This document shows positions 1 through 9,881 of a DNA stretch of 61,964 bases, piece by piece; position 1 is the stretch's first letter, and each line of letters begins with the position of its first letter. The notes under the pieces are model-generated. The model was given only the letters and a program-made list of their open reading frames with translations, was not told the DNA's origin and made no database searches. The position numbers and the translations under genes were made by a program. Source of the stretch: Bacteroidales bacterium (GTDB lineage Bacteria; Bacteroidota; Bacteroidia; Bacteroidales; JAFGUD01); assembly GCA_016938685.1 (NCBI GenBank), contig JAFGUD010000365.1:1-61964 (forward strand), read 5' to 3'.

Positions 1-268
<268 letters not shown>

Positions 269-333
269 AGTTCCACGTAGAACACCTAAGAAACGGCCTA
301 AGAAAAAACAATCCTAAAGTTCCACGTAGAACA
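269..333. promoter_or_regulatory. Two parS-like partition sites
   Basis: The same 16-mer, AGTTCCACGTAGAACA, occurs at 269-284 and 318-333. It is an imperfect palindrome with arms GTTC and GAAC around a CCACGTAG core. It matches the general bacterial parS consensus TGTTNCACGTGAAACA at most positions. The second copy touches the mnmG stop codon. ParB-binding sites usually lie near the origin and often near gidA (mnmG), which fits here. The parA and parB genes are not in the window, so the role is inferred from sequence and position. Confidence 0.55.
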
Positions 334-2205
334 TTATCTTTTTAAATGAATAAGTATGGTGTTTATGTCTGACGGGGAAACTCCTGGTATTCTAGATGCT
401 TGTCCTATTGTGATGGGTTTGATTTTTGAAAGCTTTTGTCTTCCTTCGGTGGAAATAGATAACAGTTTGTCGTAGTTAAAATCAGGGTTGAGTTTTAAGT
501 TTTCAAAATTCTTAATCTTGTTAGCAATTTCTAATTCGCGCTCAATGTAGTATTTGTACTTTATAGAAATTTCAGCAGACTCTTTTACTTCCATAGAGAA
601 GTTATTAGTAATGCAAAAATCTTTAAAAGAGTGGGAAATATTACAAATTGAGTCTATGGACACTTCTGGTCTTAACAAAATTTTAACAGCTTTTTGCGAG
701 TGATGTAAAGGAGAGCTGTTAATAAGTTTAAAGTATTCCATTGAATCCTTAGCTGCAATACTTGTTGAAGAAAGCTTATTTTTTATGCTTTCAATTTGGG
801 TGTACTTCTTTTTAAATTGTTCAAACCGTGTTTTACTAATTAATCCAATTTCATAACCCAGTGGGGTAAGTCTTTCGTCTGCGTTATCTTGTCTTAATAA
901 TATTCTATGTTCTGCTCGTGAAGTAAACATTCTATATGGCTCGTCTACTCCTTTTGTTACAAGATCATCAATTAAAACTCCAATATAAGAAGAATCCCTT
1001 GTTAATAAAAGTGGTTCTGAATTACGAAGAGATAAATGTGCATTAATGCCGGCAATTAAACCTTGTGCAGCAGCTTCCTCGTAACCAGTTGTGCCATTAA
1101 CTTGACCCGCTAAATACAGATTAGAAACAACTTTTGACTCCAAACTATGCTCAAGTTGAGTAGGTAAAAAATAATCATACTCGATAGCGTAAGCAGGCCT
1201 AAAAATATCAGCCTTTTCAAAACCAATAATTTTCCTCAAGGCATTTATTTGAATATCTAAAGGTAATGATGAAGAAAAACCGTTAAGATAATACTCGATT
1301 GAATCAACACCTTCTGGTTCAAGAAATAATAAATGTTGATCTTTAGTAGAAAAAGTGACAAGTTTGTCTTCGATACTTGGGCAATACCTTGGTCCTTTGC
1401 CTTTAATTACACCAGAAAAAAGAGGAGAAAAACTAAACCCCTTTTTTAATTCTTCATGCACTTCATTATTGCTATAAGCAATAAAACAACTTCGGTTAGG
1501 TAATATTTGTTTAGATAATGGATCAAAGGAAAATTTGCCACCAACTTCATCTGCTTTCTGCTCTTCAAGCAAATTAAAATTAATTGTACGGCCATCAATA
1601 CGAGGAGGCGTACCTGTTTTCATCCTATCAGTTTGAATACCAACTGATATAAGTTGTTCACTCAAATTAAATGAAGAGTGCTCTCCTACTCTACCTCCAA
1701 CAACCTTAGTTACACCAACATGCATCAATCCATTTAAAAATGTTCCAGCAGTAAGAATAACTTTTTTTGCAAAAAACTTGACTCCCCAACCAGTTATAAC
1801 ACCTTTAACAACGTTATCTTGAATGATAAATTGAGTCACAATATCTTGCCAAAAAAATAAATTATTTATTTTTTCTAACCTATCTCTCCATGCTATTGAA
1901 AATTTAACTCGGTCAGACTGAGCTCTAGGACTCCACATAGCTGGTCCTTTTGATTTATTTAACATACGAAACTGTATCATAGTTTCGTCAGTAACTAAGG
2001 CAGAAAGACCACCTAAAGCGTCAATTTCTCTTAATATTTGCCCTTTTGCAATTCCACCCATTGCTGGATTGCAGGACATTTGCGCTATCTTGGTCATATC
2101 CATAGTAATAAGCAAGACAGTTGATCCCATTCTTGCAGGTGCAGCTGCAGCTTCTGCACCTGCATGACCACCACCTATAACTATAATATCATAATTACTT
2201 TTCAC
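334..2205 (-). CDS. mnmG: tRNA uridine-5-carboxymethylaminomethyl modification enzyme MnmG (GidA)
   Basis: MnmG works with MnmE to add the carboxymethylaminomethyl group to wobble uridine 34 of certain tRNAs, using FAD, NADH and methylene-THF. The 623-residue length is normal. The FAD-binding glycine motif GGGHAG is near residues 11-16, followed by the family block [12 protein letters not shown] around 44-55. The [16 protein letters not shown] block and the C-terminal [14 protein letters not shown] segment are both intact. The start overlaps the ybeY stop by 11 bases, so the two are probably translated together. It is the last gene of a long minus-strand cluster and ends directly at a parS-like site. 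Confidence 0.97.
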   Translation of the reverse strand: MKSNYDIIVIGGGHAGAEAAAAPARMGSTVLLITMDMTKIAQMSCNPAMGGIAKGQILREIDALGGLSALVTDETMIQFRMLNKSKGPAMWSPRAQSDRVKFSIAWRDRLEKINNLFFWQDIVTQFIIQDNVVKGVITGWGVKFFAKKVILTAGTFLNGLMHVGVTKVVGGRVGEHSSFNLSEQLISVGIQTDRMKTGTPPRIDGRTINFNLLEEQKADEVGGKFSFDPLSKQILPNRSCFIAYSNNEVHEELKKGFSFSPLFSGVIKGKGPRYCPSIEDKLVTFSTKDQHLLFLEPEGVDSIEYYLNGFSSSLPLDIQINALRKIIGFEKADIFRPAYAIEYDYFLPTQLEHSLESKVVSNLYLAGQVNGTTGYEEAAAQGLIAGINAHLSLRNSEPLLLTRDSSYIGVLIDDLVTKGVDEPYRMFTSRAEHRILLRQDNADERLTPLGYEIGLISKTRFEQFKKKYTQIESIKNKLSSTSIAAKDSMEYFKLINSSPLHHSQKAVKILLRPEVSIDSICNISHSFKDFCITNNFSMEVKESAEISIKYKYYIERELEIANKIKNFENLKLNPDFNYDKLLSISTEGRQKLSKIKPITIGQASRIPGVSPSDINTILIHLKR

Positions 2206-2632
2206 AATTAATGTTTTTTATAATCAAATTACTTAAACAATTTTCTTCTAATACTCTCATTTGCTCTTTTTCAGAATCAGTTTTATCATCAAAACCCAAA
2301 AGATGTAAAACTCCATGAATAATTACCCTTAAAAGTTCCGAACAAAAGGTTTGTTTATACTTAATTGAATTATCTTTAACTCTGTCATAGCTAATAAAAA
2401 TATCACCAGAAAGTACACTGCCATCACAATAATTAAAAGTAATTACATCAGTATAAAAGTCATGATTCAAAAATTTTTGATTAATACTTAATAAATACTT
2501 ATCAGAAGTTAAAATATAAGTCAATTCTCCAATTTCTCTATCAAATCCACAAACTACATCTTTTATCCAAGAATCAATAATTTTAAGTTGTGATAATCTG
2601 AATTCAGTATCCTCATAAAAAAAATTAATCAT
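2195..2632 (-). CDS. ybeY: Endoribonuclease YbeY (rRNA maturation factor)
   Basis: YbeY is a metal-dependent RNase for 16S rRNA 3' end maturation and ribosome quality control. I start it at the ATG at 2632 (MINFFYED), four bases after the preceding stop; a longer frame would overlap the upstream gene. The metal motif reads [11 protein letters not shown]. The third ligand, His in the E. coli HGxLHLxGYDH form, is Asp here, which I believe relatives also show but could not check. The protein has about 145 residues, typical for the family, and it overlaps mnmG by 11 bases. Confidence 0.93.
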   Translation of the reverse strand: MINFFYEDTEFRLSQLKIIDSWIKDVVCGFDREIGELTYILTSDKYLLSINQKFLNHDFYTDVITFNYCDGSVLSGDIFISYDRVKDNSIKYKQTFCSELLRVIIHGVLHLLGFDDKTDSEKEQMRVLEENCLSNLIIKNINCEK

Positions 2633-2636
2633 AAAA

Positions 2637-3068
2637 TCAAAGATTAAAAACCATTTTAACAACCTGACCATTATCATAAGAAAATTCAACAATATCGGCA
2701 AGATTTAAAATAATAAAAACACCTCGTCCGGATAATTTTTCAACATTGGACAATTCAGTAGGATCCTCGACTAATTTATAATCAAAACCCTCACCCTCAT
2801 CTTTTACAGCTATTTCAAGGCAATTATTAGATAATTTATAATAAACAGAAACAGATTTAGTAGAATCAAATTGGTTGCCATGAACTATTGCATTGTTAAT
2901 AGCTTCGGAAAGCGATAAAAGAATATTCCCAAATATATCCGGCTTAATAGTAACACTTTGAGTAATTTTTTCAATTACTTCATCAGCATAAGATATATTA
3001 TGAAATTCAGAAGTAAAAACAATTACGTCATCATATTTATTCTTGTCCAAGTCTGTATACATAACCAT
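2637..3068 (-). CDS. RsbW-like anti-sigma factor / serine kinase
   Basis: This 143-residue protein is a single GHKL-type ATPase domain like RsbW and SpoIIAB. The N box is SEAINNAIVHGN, the G1 box is DEGEGFD and the G2 box is GRGVFII. Family members bind a sigma factor or another target and phosphorylate a STAS-type antagonist on serine. No STAS protein and no sigma-B type factor adjoin it, so its partner is unknown. A SpoIIE phosphatase is encoded at 47156-50398. The start overlaps the end of the DUF4175 gene by 32 bases; a second Met at 3062 is possible. Confidence 0.88.
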   Translation of the reverse strand: MVMYTDLDKNKYDDVIVFTSEFHNISYADEVIEKITQSVTIKPDIFGNILLSLSEAINNAIVHGNQFDSTKSVSVYYKLSNNCLEIAVKDEGEGFDYKLVEDPTELSNVEKLSGRGVFIILNLADIVEFSYDNGQVVKMVFNL

Positions 3069-6000
3069 TGTAGTATGTTTTATAAAATGGGTTTAATTTA
3101 ATAATTTTTTTCGAAAATGATTCATTCATCAATCTATAATCATTAAAGTATTTCTCAATTTCTTTAGGAGAAGATATTTGCACATCGTTACCTACGTGCG
3201 ATTCTCTTTTCTCAGAAAACTTTCTTTGATTATCTGATTTCTGAACTTCTAGCAATCTCGTTTTAATTTGATTATCTCGTTGAATTAATTCAGGAGTTAT
3301 ATTATTATTCAAAATATCTTTTCGTATTTCATCATTGAGTTCATTAATTTCTTGTAACATTTCCTTCATCTCATCGGTAATACTACCAGAATTCATAATT
3401 TGTTCTAACATTTTTTGAAAAGCCTCACGTTCTCCAACCTGTTGGCCCATTGACTGACTTCCTGGTTTTTGACCATTTTTCATTTGTTCAATCATTCCCT
3501 CTAATTGCTGTTGCATACTTTGTTGCATCTGCTGCATATCGCCAACAGAAGGCTGTGGCTGTTTACCAGATTGTTGAGGTGAACCTCCTCCAGTAGAACT
3601 CATCTGGTTTTCCATGTTATTCAATGCTTCATTTAACATTAAAGCTAATTTATTGACAGCAGTAATAACATTACGTTGATCTATTGAAGCCTGCCCCCTT
3701 TTATTTGCATCTAAATTAGAAGAAGAACTAAATAAATTTTTATTAATTATTAAAAGTTGATCTGTAATAATTTTTCCAATTAAAGGATTACGCTTTGCTA
3801 ATGAATTAAGAGAATCAGAAATAACCTGAAACTGTCCTAAAAGACCTAATTGATTCATTTTCAACGAGATATAAGCATCAGAACGACTAGAAAAATTCTT
3901 CTGAGTAATTAAATTAATTTTTTCTTGAGTGAATGAAAATGAAAGTAAATTTGATAATAAAAACTTAATCGTTTGCATATCCTCAGAATTTTGTTGCATT
4001 GAATTTTGTTGCATCATTGAACTCATCTGTTGAGACATCTTTTTCATATCCTCAGCTGACTTCTGTATACTCTCTGATGCTTTCTTATTTTTATCATCAA
4101 ACATCTCATTTTTAGCGTTTTCCATCTCTTCTTTAATACTCTGTTCATCAGAATTAAAATCATCTAAGTCATAAGGTTTTTCTAAATCTTCATTTTTTTT
4201 CATCAAACTGTCATACTGTTGCATTAGCTCATCAAACTTAAACTCATTTGTTAACAATGAGTCTTTTTGTGCATCCGAAACATTTTTCTTATCAAAACTT
4301 TTAGAAAGTGATTCTTGCTCTTCTGCTAATTCATCTAGCTGATTTATAACACTTTGCATCTCCTGCTCTAATTCCATTCGTTTCAATAATTCTTTTGTTC
4401 TATCTAATTCCGAAGACATTTGTACATAAGAGAACTGCGTTTTCTCCATGTTTTGATCAAATTTTTTATCATCAAAATTCTCTTGCAATTTTTTTAATTC
4501 TTCAAGCAACTCCTTCAATTCGTCTGTCATTAGTTCATCAATAAGCTTTTGAATTTCTTCATGTTTCTTTAGTAGCTCTTCATTTTTAGGATCAAATGTT
4601 TTTAACTCGTTTAATTTATCTTCATTTTTATTTTTTAATGAATCTAAAGCTTGCTGTAAGTTATTTTGTTTTTTCAATAAATTTTCTATGAAATCTTGCT
4701 TTTCCCAAGAAGAAACATCCTCATTAAGCATCCTTTTTTGGAAATTATCTATATCAAGCTGAATTTCAAACGACAACTCATTAGCTAAATTTAACTCATT
4801 TTGTACTTGCTCGCTAATAGAATTAAACGTTGAATCTAACTGTTGTAGAGAAGGTATAAAATAATTAAAATAAGAGGTTGAAGTACTTTTAAAACCTGAA
4901 ATATAGTCATTATCAGTAACTTTAAAATAATACTTAACTATTTGGTTAGAAGATAATTCTAGGTCACTAAAATCAAAATAAAAATAAAATTCCTGATTTA
5001 ATTGATTGGGATTAATCTTCAATTTTATAGAATTAAAATCAAGTGATTCTGTATTTTCATTAAATTTATCGGTTATAACATAATTAAAAGAAACATTTCT
5101 AAAACCATAATCATCAGCAACTAAGCCCCTATAATAAAATAAAGACCTGCTATTTGAATCTCTGACAGCGTCAACTTTAATATTAGGATACAAATCGGGG
5201 ACAACAGTTAAAGAGTACTTAAATAAATCTTGTGCAAAATATTTATTTTTCACAGAAATACTATAATTTACTGATTTTAAAGCTCTTATACTAGCAATAA
5301 AAAAATTATCTTTAAAGACAGAATTTACAACAGTACTATCGAAATCAATAAATAAAGAATCAACATTAGAAGCTAGAAAAGAATAATTTAAGGCAGAACC
5401 ATAAGGCACTATAACATCTCCACTATTTTCTACAGAAAATGCAGGTTTACCAGTATATGTGGGAGGTTCAACGGATAAAGTAAAATTCAAAATATTAGGA
5501 GAAGGCAAAACATTGACAGAAAAAGCAGTGGAACTAAAACCGTCTGCTTCAAATTCAAATGGAAACGAATTATTTATTGATTTGAATGTATAATTAAAAA
5601 CAGATTTTGACTTTAAATCCGAAATCATGGGCACTTTATTAGAACCGTAAGCTATGTATACATTAGATGGTATATACTGACCGTCGATTTTGACACTAAC
5701 AGTTAAATCACTACCTGACTGAACTGTTAAATTATTATCTAGTAAAGTAAAATTAAAAGGTGCTTTTGGCTCATAAAAAACTGAATAATTAACAAAACGT
5801 TTTGTTCCAATTTCTAAAAAAGACTTATCAATAACTAAAACTAAAAGTAACAAAATAATTGGAAAAGCTAAATACTTAAAATATTTTTTTAAATCAGAAA
5901 AAGTAATAGCACTTATAAAATTAAAAAGTGATATTTGATTGATTTTCTGATTTAAACTAGCGTTCAATAAATCAATATTAACATATTTATCGACTTTTGA

Positions 6001-6348
6001 CTGTGATTCAAGTTCCAATATATTAATCAGAATATCCTTTAATTCAGGTATTCTTTCTGAAATAGCAAAAGCAGCTGTTTTGTTACCAATTCCTGGAATA
6101 ATAGAAAACATTTTGAAAAGTGGAAATAAAATAAATTCAATACAAGAACCAACTAATAAAGCAATAAAAAAGAAAAATAATATTTGTTTACTTAGTACTG
6201 GTAAAAAGAAAAAATAATTAACAGTAACACCAAGTAAAAAAAGCGATAAAAAAAGAGCAGATGCAAAAATTAATCCGCGTAAAACTTTAAATAAATAAAA
6301 TTTCTTTAAATAGCTCTTAATATTAGTATGTAAAAGACTTAAACTCAT
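3037..6348 (-). CDS. Large DUF4175 family membrane protein
   Basis: This is a 1103-residue protein of the Bacteroidota DUF4175 type with unknown biochemical role. Two hydrophobic segments lie in the first 85 residues and a third near 160-180. A beta-rich, probably periplasmic part follows to about 500. The C-terminal half is long, charged and coiled-coil forming, then rich in Gln and Met (repeated QQMQQ-like runs near 930-990). It starts four bases after the M23 gene and overlaps the RsbW-like gene, so it is co-transcribed. Family assignment rests on layout, length and the neighbouring ybeY and mnmG; a role in the envelope is inference. Confidence 0.75.
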   Translation of the reverse strand: MSLSLLHTNIKSYLKKFYLFKVLRGLIFASALFLSLFLLGVTVNYFFFLPVLSKQILFFFFIALLVGSCIEFILFPLFKMFSIIPGIGNKTAAFAISERIPELKDILINILELESQSKVDKYVNIDLLNASLNQKINQISLFNFISAITFSDLKKYFKYLAFPIILLLLVLVIDKSFLEIGTKRFVNYSVFYEPKAPFNFTLLDNNLTVQSGSDLTVSVKIDGQYIPSNVYIAYGSNKVPMISDLKSKSVFNYTFKSINNSFPFEFEADGFSSTAFSVNVLPSPNILNFTLSVEPPTYTGKPAFSVENSGDVIVPYGSALNYSFLASNVDSLFIDFDSTVVNSVFKDNFFIASIRALKSVNYSISVKNKYFAQDLFKYSLTVVPDLYPNIKVDAVRDSNSRSLFYYRGLVADDYGFRNVSFNYVITDKFNENTESLDFNSIKLKINPNQLNQEFYFYFDFSDLELSSNQIVKYYFKVTDNDYISGFKSTSTSYFNYFIPSLQQLDSTFNSISEQVQNELNLANELSFEIQLDIDNFQKRMLNEDVSSWEKQDFIENLLKKQNNLQQALDSLKNKNEDKLNELKTFDPKNEELLKKHEEIQKLIDELMTDELKELLEELKKLQENFDDKKFDQNMEKTQFSYVQMSSELDRTKELLKRMELEQEMQSVINQLDELAEEQESLSKSFDKKNVSDAQKDSLLTNEFKFDELMQQYDSLMKKNEDLEKPYDLDDFNSDEQSIKEEMENAKNEMFDDKNKKASESIQKSAEDMKKMSQQMSSMMQQNSMQQNSEDMQTIKFLLSNLLSFSFTQEKINLITQKNFSSRSDAYISLKMNQLGLLGQFQVISDSLNSLAKRNPLIGKIITDQLLIINKNLFSSSSNLDANKRGQASIDQRNVITAVNKLALMLNEALNNMENQMSSTGGGSPQQSGKQPQPSVGDMQQMQQSMQQQLEGMIEQMKNGQKPGSQSMGQQVGEREAFQKMLEQIMNSGSITDEMKEMLQEINELNDEIRKDILNNNITPELIQRDNQIKTRLLEVQKSDNQRKFSEKRESHVGNDVQISSPKEIEKYFNDYRLMNESFSKKIIKLNPFYKTYYNGYVYRLGQE

Positions 6349-6352
6349 TATT

Positions 6353-7420
6353 TTAAATATTCAAAAATTTAACAGGATTTAATTTCTGTGTATTATGCCA
6401 TATTTGTAAATTTAAACAACCAAAAGAATACTTGCTGGTCGATACAGATAAAGTACCAATTAGTTGATTTTCAGAAATATTTTGACCAATACTAACATAA
6501 ATAATATTCAAATTTGAATATACAGAATAATAATCCCCATGCTTTACTATAACAGAACTGCCAAAGTTAGGCAAATTTACAATAGAAACAACTTTTCCAA
6601 CGTAAATACACTTAACTAGAGTATCATTCTTCGAATATAAGTCAATTCCATCATTTAAAATCTTAATGTTTTTTAAATAAGGATGATCATGCGACCCAAA
6701 AGAGCTTATAATAATAGGATTCTCCAGCGGTAAAGTACTGCTGTAAAAACTGTTATCAGAACTACTACTATCCTTAACAGCAATTTTTGTAAAATATGCT
6801 GTTAGTAAAGAATAGTCTCTATAATTCTGATTTATTAGTATACGTATATAGTCAGCCTTTTGTTGCAGTATGGAAGCAGATGTTAAAGCTAATTTAACAT
6901 TGTTATCAATCTCTTGTTTTTTTTCGTAAAAATTTTTAAGATAGAAATTTAATGATTTACTATAATTTTGATAAACAAGTAACTGATTTTCAAGCTCTAA
7001 GTGTAATAAAGACAAATACTCTTTAACATTCTTTATATACTTAATAATTAACGAAATATAATTATAACGATTAAAAGCTTGATTAAAAGACTCAGAAGAA
7101 AATACAAAAAAAATAGTAGAATTTAACTGTAAACTTAAAAGATACAAATTTCTTAACATCCTGGAATATACAACTGAATAATAATCTAATACATCTTGTT
7201 GTTTTGAAATAGTATTTTTTGTACTAACAACTTTGTCTTGATAAAAGCTAATATTAGAATTTAACTTTTGCAAAATTTGTTCATCACTATCAATAACAGC
7301 CTTCACAAACAATAAGTCATAAACAGAAACAGTTGTATCTGCGTTTAAATTTGCCTTTTGCGAATACAGACAAATAAAGAAAAATAAAAAACTAATTATT
7401 AATAATAATTTGCGCATCAT
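6353..7420 (-). CDS. EnvC-like protein with degenerate LytM/M23 domain
   Basis: I choose the ATG at 7420 (MMRKLLLIISF), which gives a signal peptide ending near YSQ. Residues about 25-210 are coiled-coil-like, as in EnvC. The C-terminal 130 residues look like a LytM/M23 domain but without the metal ligands: the usual HxGxD is NDGID, the HxH region reads YSNLN, and the final motif is LQIWHN. A non-catalytic activator of peptidoglycan amidases, as known for EnvC, is therefore more likely than an enzyme. The start overlaps the DUF4292 gene by 29 bases. Confidence 0.82.
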   Translation of the reverse strand: MMRKLLLIISFLFFFICLYSQKANLNADTTVSVYDLLFVKAVIDSDEQILQKLNSNISFYQDKVVSTKNTISKQQDVLDYYSVVYSRMLRNLYLLSLQLNSTIFFVFSSESFNQAFNRYNYISLIIKYIKNVKEYLSLLHLELENQLLVYQNYSKSLNFYLKNFYEKKQEIDNNVKLALTSASILQQKADYIRILINQNYRDYSLLTAYFTKIAVKDSSSSDNSFYSSTLPLENPIIISSFGSHDHPYLKNIKILNDGIDLYSKNDTLVKCIYVGKVVSIVNLPNFGSSVIVKHGDYYSVYSNLNIIYVSIGQNISENQLIGTLSVSTSKYSFGCLNLQIWHNTQKLNPVKFLNI

Positions 7421-8189
7421 TAGGTAATAAAAAATCAACGTTAGCTTTGCTATCTAGAGTAAACTTCTTATTCTTAATATTAAGAAAAAGAGTATCGGTT
7501 GTAATTAAAGTTAAATCAATATTTTCTGGTAAAAAAACTTGTTCAACTAATTTATAATTATAATAATCAACAAATAGACTTTTATATAAAACATAATCAA
7601 AAATCTTGAATCCTAGAACTAAAAAATCTGGACTTATTTCGAAATTATGCACAACATCTGCAAACTTAGAATTCTTATTATAAATTATATTATTCAAATG
7701 AAAAATAGAATCAGTAACAGCTTGATAATTATTAAGTTCATAAAAATATGGATAAGGAAAAATATTTCCTGTAAATATACTTTGAAGTGAATAAAAATCC
7801 AATGCAACTCCATATTTATTTAATAGTAGCTCCTTGTTCCCGGCAAAATAATTATTCTGCAAAGGGAAATAAACTATTAGAGTATCAGGGTTAATAAAAA
7901 TCTCCGCAATGGTAATACCTAAACCTGGTGAAATAGACAAATACAAAAGTGAATCTTTATACAAAATAGCTTTTCCAAAAGCTGTGTATGAGCTTGATTT
8001 GTCTTTGTATTTTAAAGAAAACCTAAACGTCAAGTCATTAAAACTTTTATTTACAGAATCTAATAATTGAGAAGAAGTAATAGTATTAGTTTTTGTTGTT
8101 TTTGTAAGCAAGTGACAAGAAGACATAAAAACAAAAAAAGTAATTATGACTAGAAAAAACTTAAATTTTAAAACACTAAATATTTTCAT
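7392..8189 (-). CDS. DUF4292 family lipoprotein
   Basis: The N-terminus MKIFSVLKFKFFLVIITFFVFMSSC is a signal sequence with a lipobox ending at Cys 25, so it should be a lipoprotein. The rest (about 240 residues) is a beta-rich domain resembling the Bacteroidota DUF4292 family, distantly like LolA/LolB lipoprotein carriers. The recognisable part runs from LLDSVNKSFNDLTFRFSLKY through the SPGLGITIAE stretch. It sits between a TPR protein and the EnvC-like gene, an order I recognise from other Bacteroidota. The function is not established; lipid or lipoprotein handling is a guess. Confidence 0.72.
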   Translation of the reverse strand: MKIFSVLKFKFFLVIITFFVFMSSCHLLTKTTKTNTITSSQLLDSVNKSFNDLTFRFSLKYKDKSSSYTAFGKAILYKDSLLYLSISPGLGITIAEIFINPDTLIVYFPLQNNYFAGNKELLLNKYGVALDFYSLQSIFTGNIFPYPYFYELNNYQAVTDSIFHLNNIIYNKNSKFADVVHNFEISPDFLVLGFKIFDYVLYKSLFVDYYNYKLVEQVFLPENIDLTLITTDTLFLNIKNKKFTLDSKANVDFLLPNDAQIIINN

Positions 8190-8222
8190 CTGTTAATAAA
8201 TTTAATAATAAAAGCACATAGA

Positions 8223-9881
8223 CTATAACTGTTTATTCAAGAAGATATTACCTAAATTAACAGACTTTAACCAAGCATCATTAGCTAAATCCAAATTTCC
8301 TAATTTAAGGTGAATATTTCCTAATAACTCAAAATATACAAAATTTTCAGCATTTGAATTAGATATAGCAATATTAATATAGGTTAAAGCACTATCAAAA
8401 TCACCAAACTTGAACAAAATAAAGGAATAAATATAAGCAATATAAGGATTTAAAGACTCAATATCAGAGAGAATACATTCTCCAATAAGATTAAATGATT
8501 TATCCTTGTAAAGACCATTATTAGCAAAATAATAAGCAAAATAAGCAAGTAGATCACAATTTTGAGAAGCAGAAGCTAAAGCAGAATTAAAATACAAATT
8601 CTCATTGGATTGATCTTTTTGTAATCTAAAATATTGTGATAAATAAAAATCAAAATATGCAATTAAATCATTTTGATCAAAAACCAATGACTTACCAAAA
8701 ATAAGTGACTCATAAGCATCATCAAGATTATTCAATTTAATACTTGCAATTCCTTTGAATAAATAAATAAGAGGTTGTGCAGGAAAAAGTTCTGACGCAA
8801 AAGTCGACAAACTATCTAACTTTTCATACATTCCAAAACGACTATACATATTGAATAAACTGGCATATATATCAAAATCAGAAATATTTTGATTAAGAGC
8901 ACGCTCATACAATGCGATAGATTTATAAAACTTATTGTTAACAAAGTAAAAATTAGCTAAATAGACAGTAGAGCTAAAATCATTAAAGAACACAGAATAA
9001 AAATTATCTAACACAGAATCAAGTTCACTACTTAACTTTTTATAAGAGAAAAAATTCCTGTAATTTATGAAAAAATCAATATAAAGCTGGGAAGAATAAT
9101 CATCATTAATAAATGAATTATCTAAGTAGAATAAAGCCGAATCTGTATTATCTGTAACTACAAAGTATTTAGATAAAAAATAAGACAAACCATTCTGTGG
9201 AAATTTTGAAAAACCTTCTGTCAAAACAGAATAACAATTATCAAAAAGCTGTAAATCAAATAAATACTCGGCAGAAACGATATAAGCATCTGGCTCATAA
9301 TTATACTGTGTAACTAATTGATTACATTCATCAACTACCTCATCTACTGAACCTTGTAAAAATAATATATTTATTTTTCGTTTTGTTAACTCAAAAGAAT
9401 TACCAAATTTTTGAGTTGCAGATTCAATAACTAAAATTTCATTTTCATAATCAGAAGTATTATTAAAAAACTCAGCAGCTTCAACAAAATCAGAATATTG
9501 ATCGCTTTGTTCAATTATTTTTAAATAAATATTCGTAGCCTGATCAATAGAGTAAGTATTATAGTAACAACTTGATAACAACCTAAGATACCATAAATTT
9601 TGTGGTTCTAGCTCAACAGATTTTTCAGAATACATTGTAGCTAATACATAATCTTTGTTAGAAAAATAAATATCTGCCAAAGCATAATTAGTAGCACCTG
9701 AATTAGGTTTTTCATCAATTGCTAATGACAATAAATAAATTGCTGTATCTAAATTACCAAGCAATAGCTGTTTTTGGGACTCTGAAAAAAACTCATAAAA
9801 CTTAGTGTTCGAATCCTGCGAAAACGAAGGGAGAATGAGAACCAAAAAGAAAAATAATACTTTAAAACGTAAGTTTATCAT
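8223..9881 (-). CDS. Secreted TPR repeat protein
   Basis: This 552-residue protein starts with a signal peptide (MINLRFKVLFFFLVLILPSFSQ) and consists of tetratricopeptide-like helical repeats. The clearest are near residues 55-110 (LSLAIDEKPNSGATNYALAD) and again near 480-545 at the C-terminus. No catalytic motif is visible, so it is probably a periplasmic scaffold. It overlaps the preceding nucleotidyltransferase gene by 20 bases and lies 33 bases before the DUF4292 gene, placing it within the envelope cluster. The coding strand is very T-rich, giving many Phe, Tyr, Ser and Asn codons. Confidence 0.82.
   Translation of the reverse strand: MINLRFKVLFFFLVLILPSFSQDSNTKFYEFFSESQKQLLLGNLDTAIYLLSLAIDEKPNSGATNYALADIYFSNKDYVLATMYSEKSVELEPQNLWYLRLLSSCYYNTYSIDQATNIYLKIIEQSDQYSDFVEAAEFFNNTSDYENEILVIESATQKFGNSFELTKRKINILFLQGSVDEVVDECNQLVTQYNYEPDAYIVSAEYLFDLQLFDNCYSVLTEGFSKFPQNGLSYFLSKYFVVTDNTDSALFYLDNSFINDDYSSQLYIDFFINYRNFFSYKKLSSELDSVLDNFYSVFFNDFSSTVYLANFYFVNNKFYKSIALYERALNQNISDFDIYASLFNMYSRFGMYEKLDSLSTFASELFPAQPLIYLFKGIASIKLNNLDDAYESLIFGKSLVFDQNDLIAYFDFYLSQYFRLQKDQSNENLYFNSALASASQNCDLLAYFAYYFANNGLYKDKSFNLIGECILSDIESLNPYIAYIYSFILFKFGDFDSALTYINIAISNSNAENFVYFELLGNIHLKLGNLDLANDAWLKSVNLGNIFLNKQL

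Noticed and set aside
269..333. Palindromes as the mnmG terminator
   Set aside because: The arms are only four or five pairs and no T-run follows in the mnmG direction; the exact repetition fits a protein-binding site better.
6353..7420. Active M23 peptidase
   Set aside because: The HxxxD and HxH zinc motifs are missing; a regulatory EnvC-like role is more likely.
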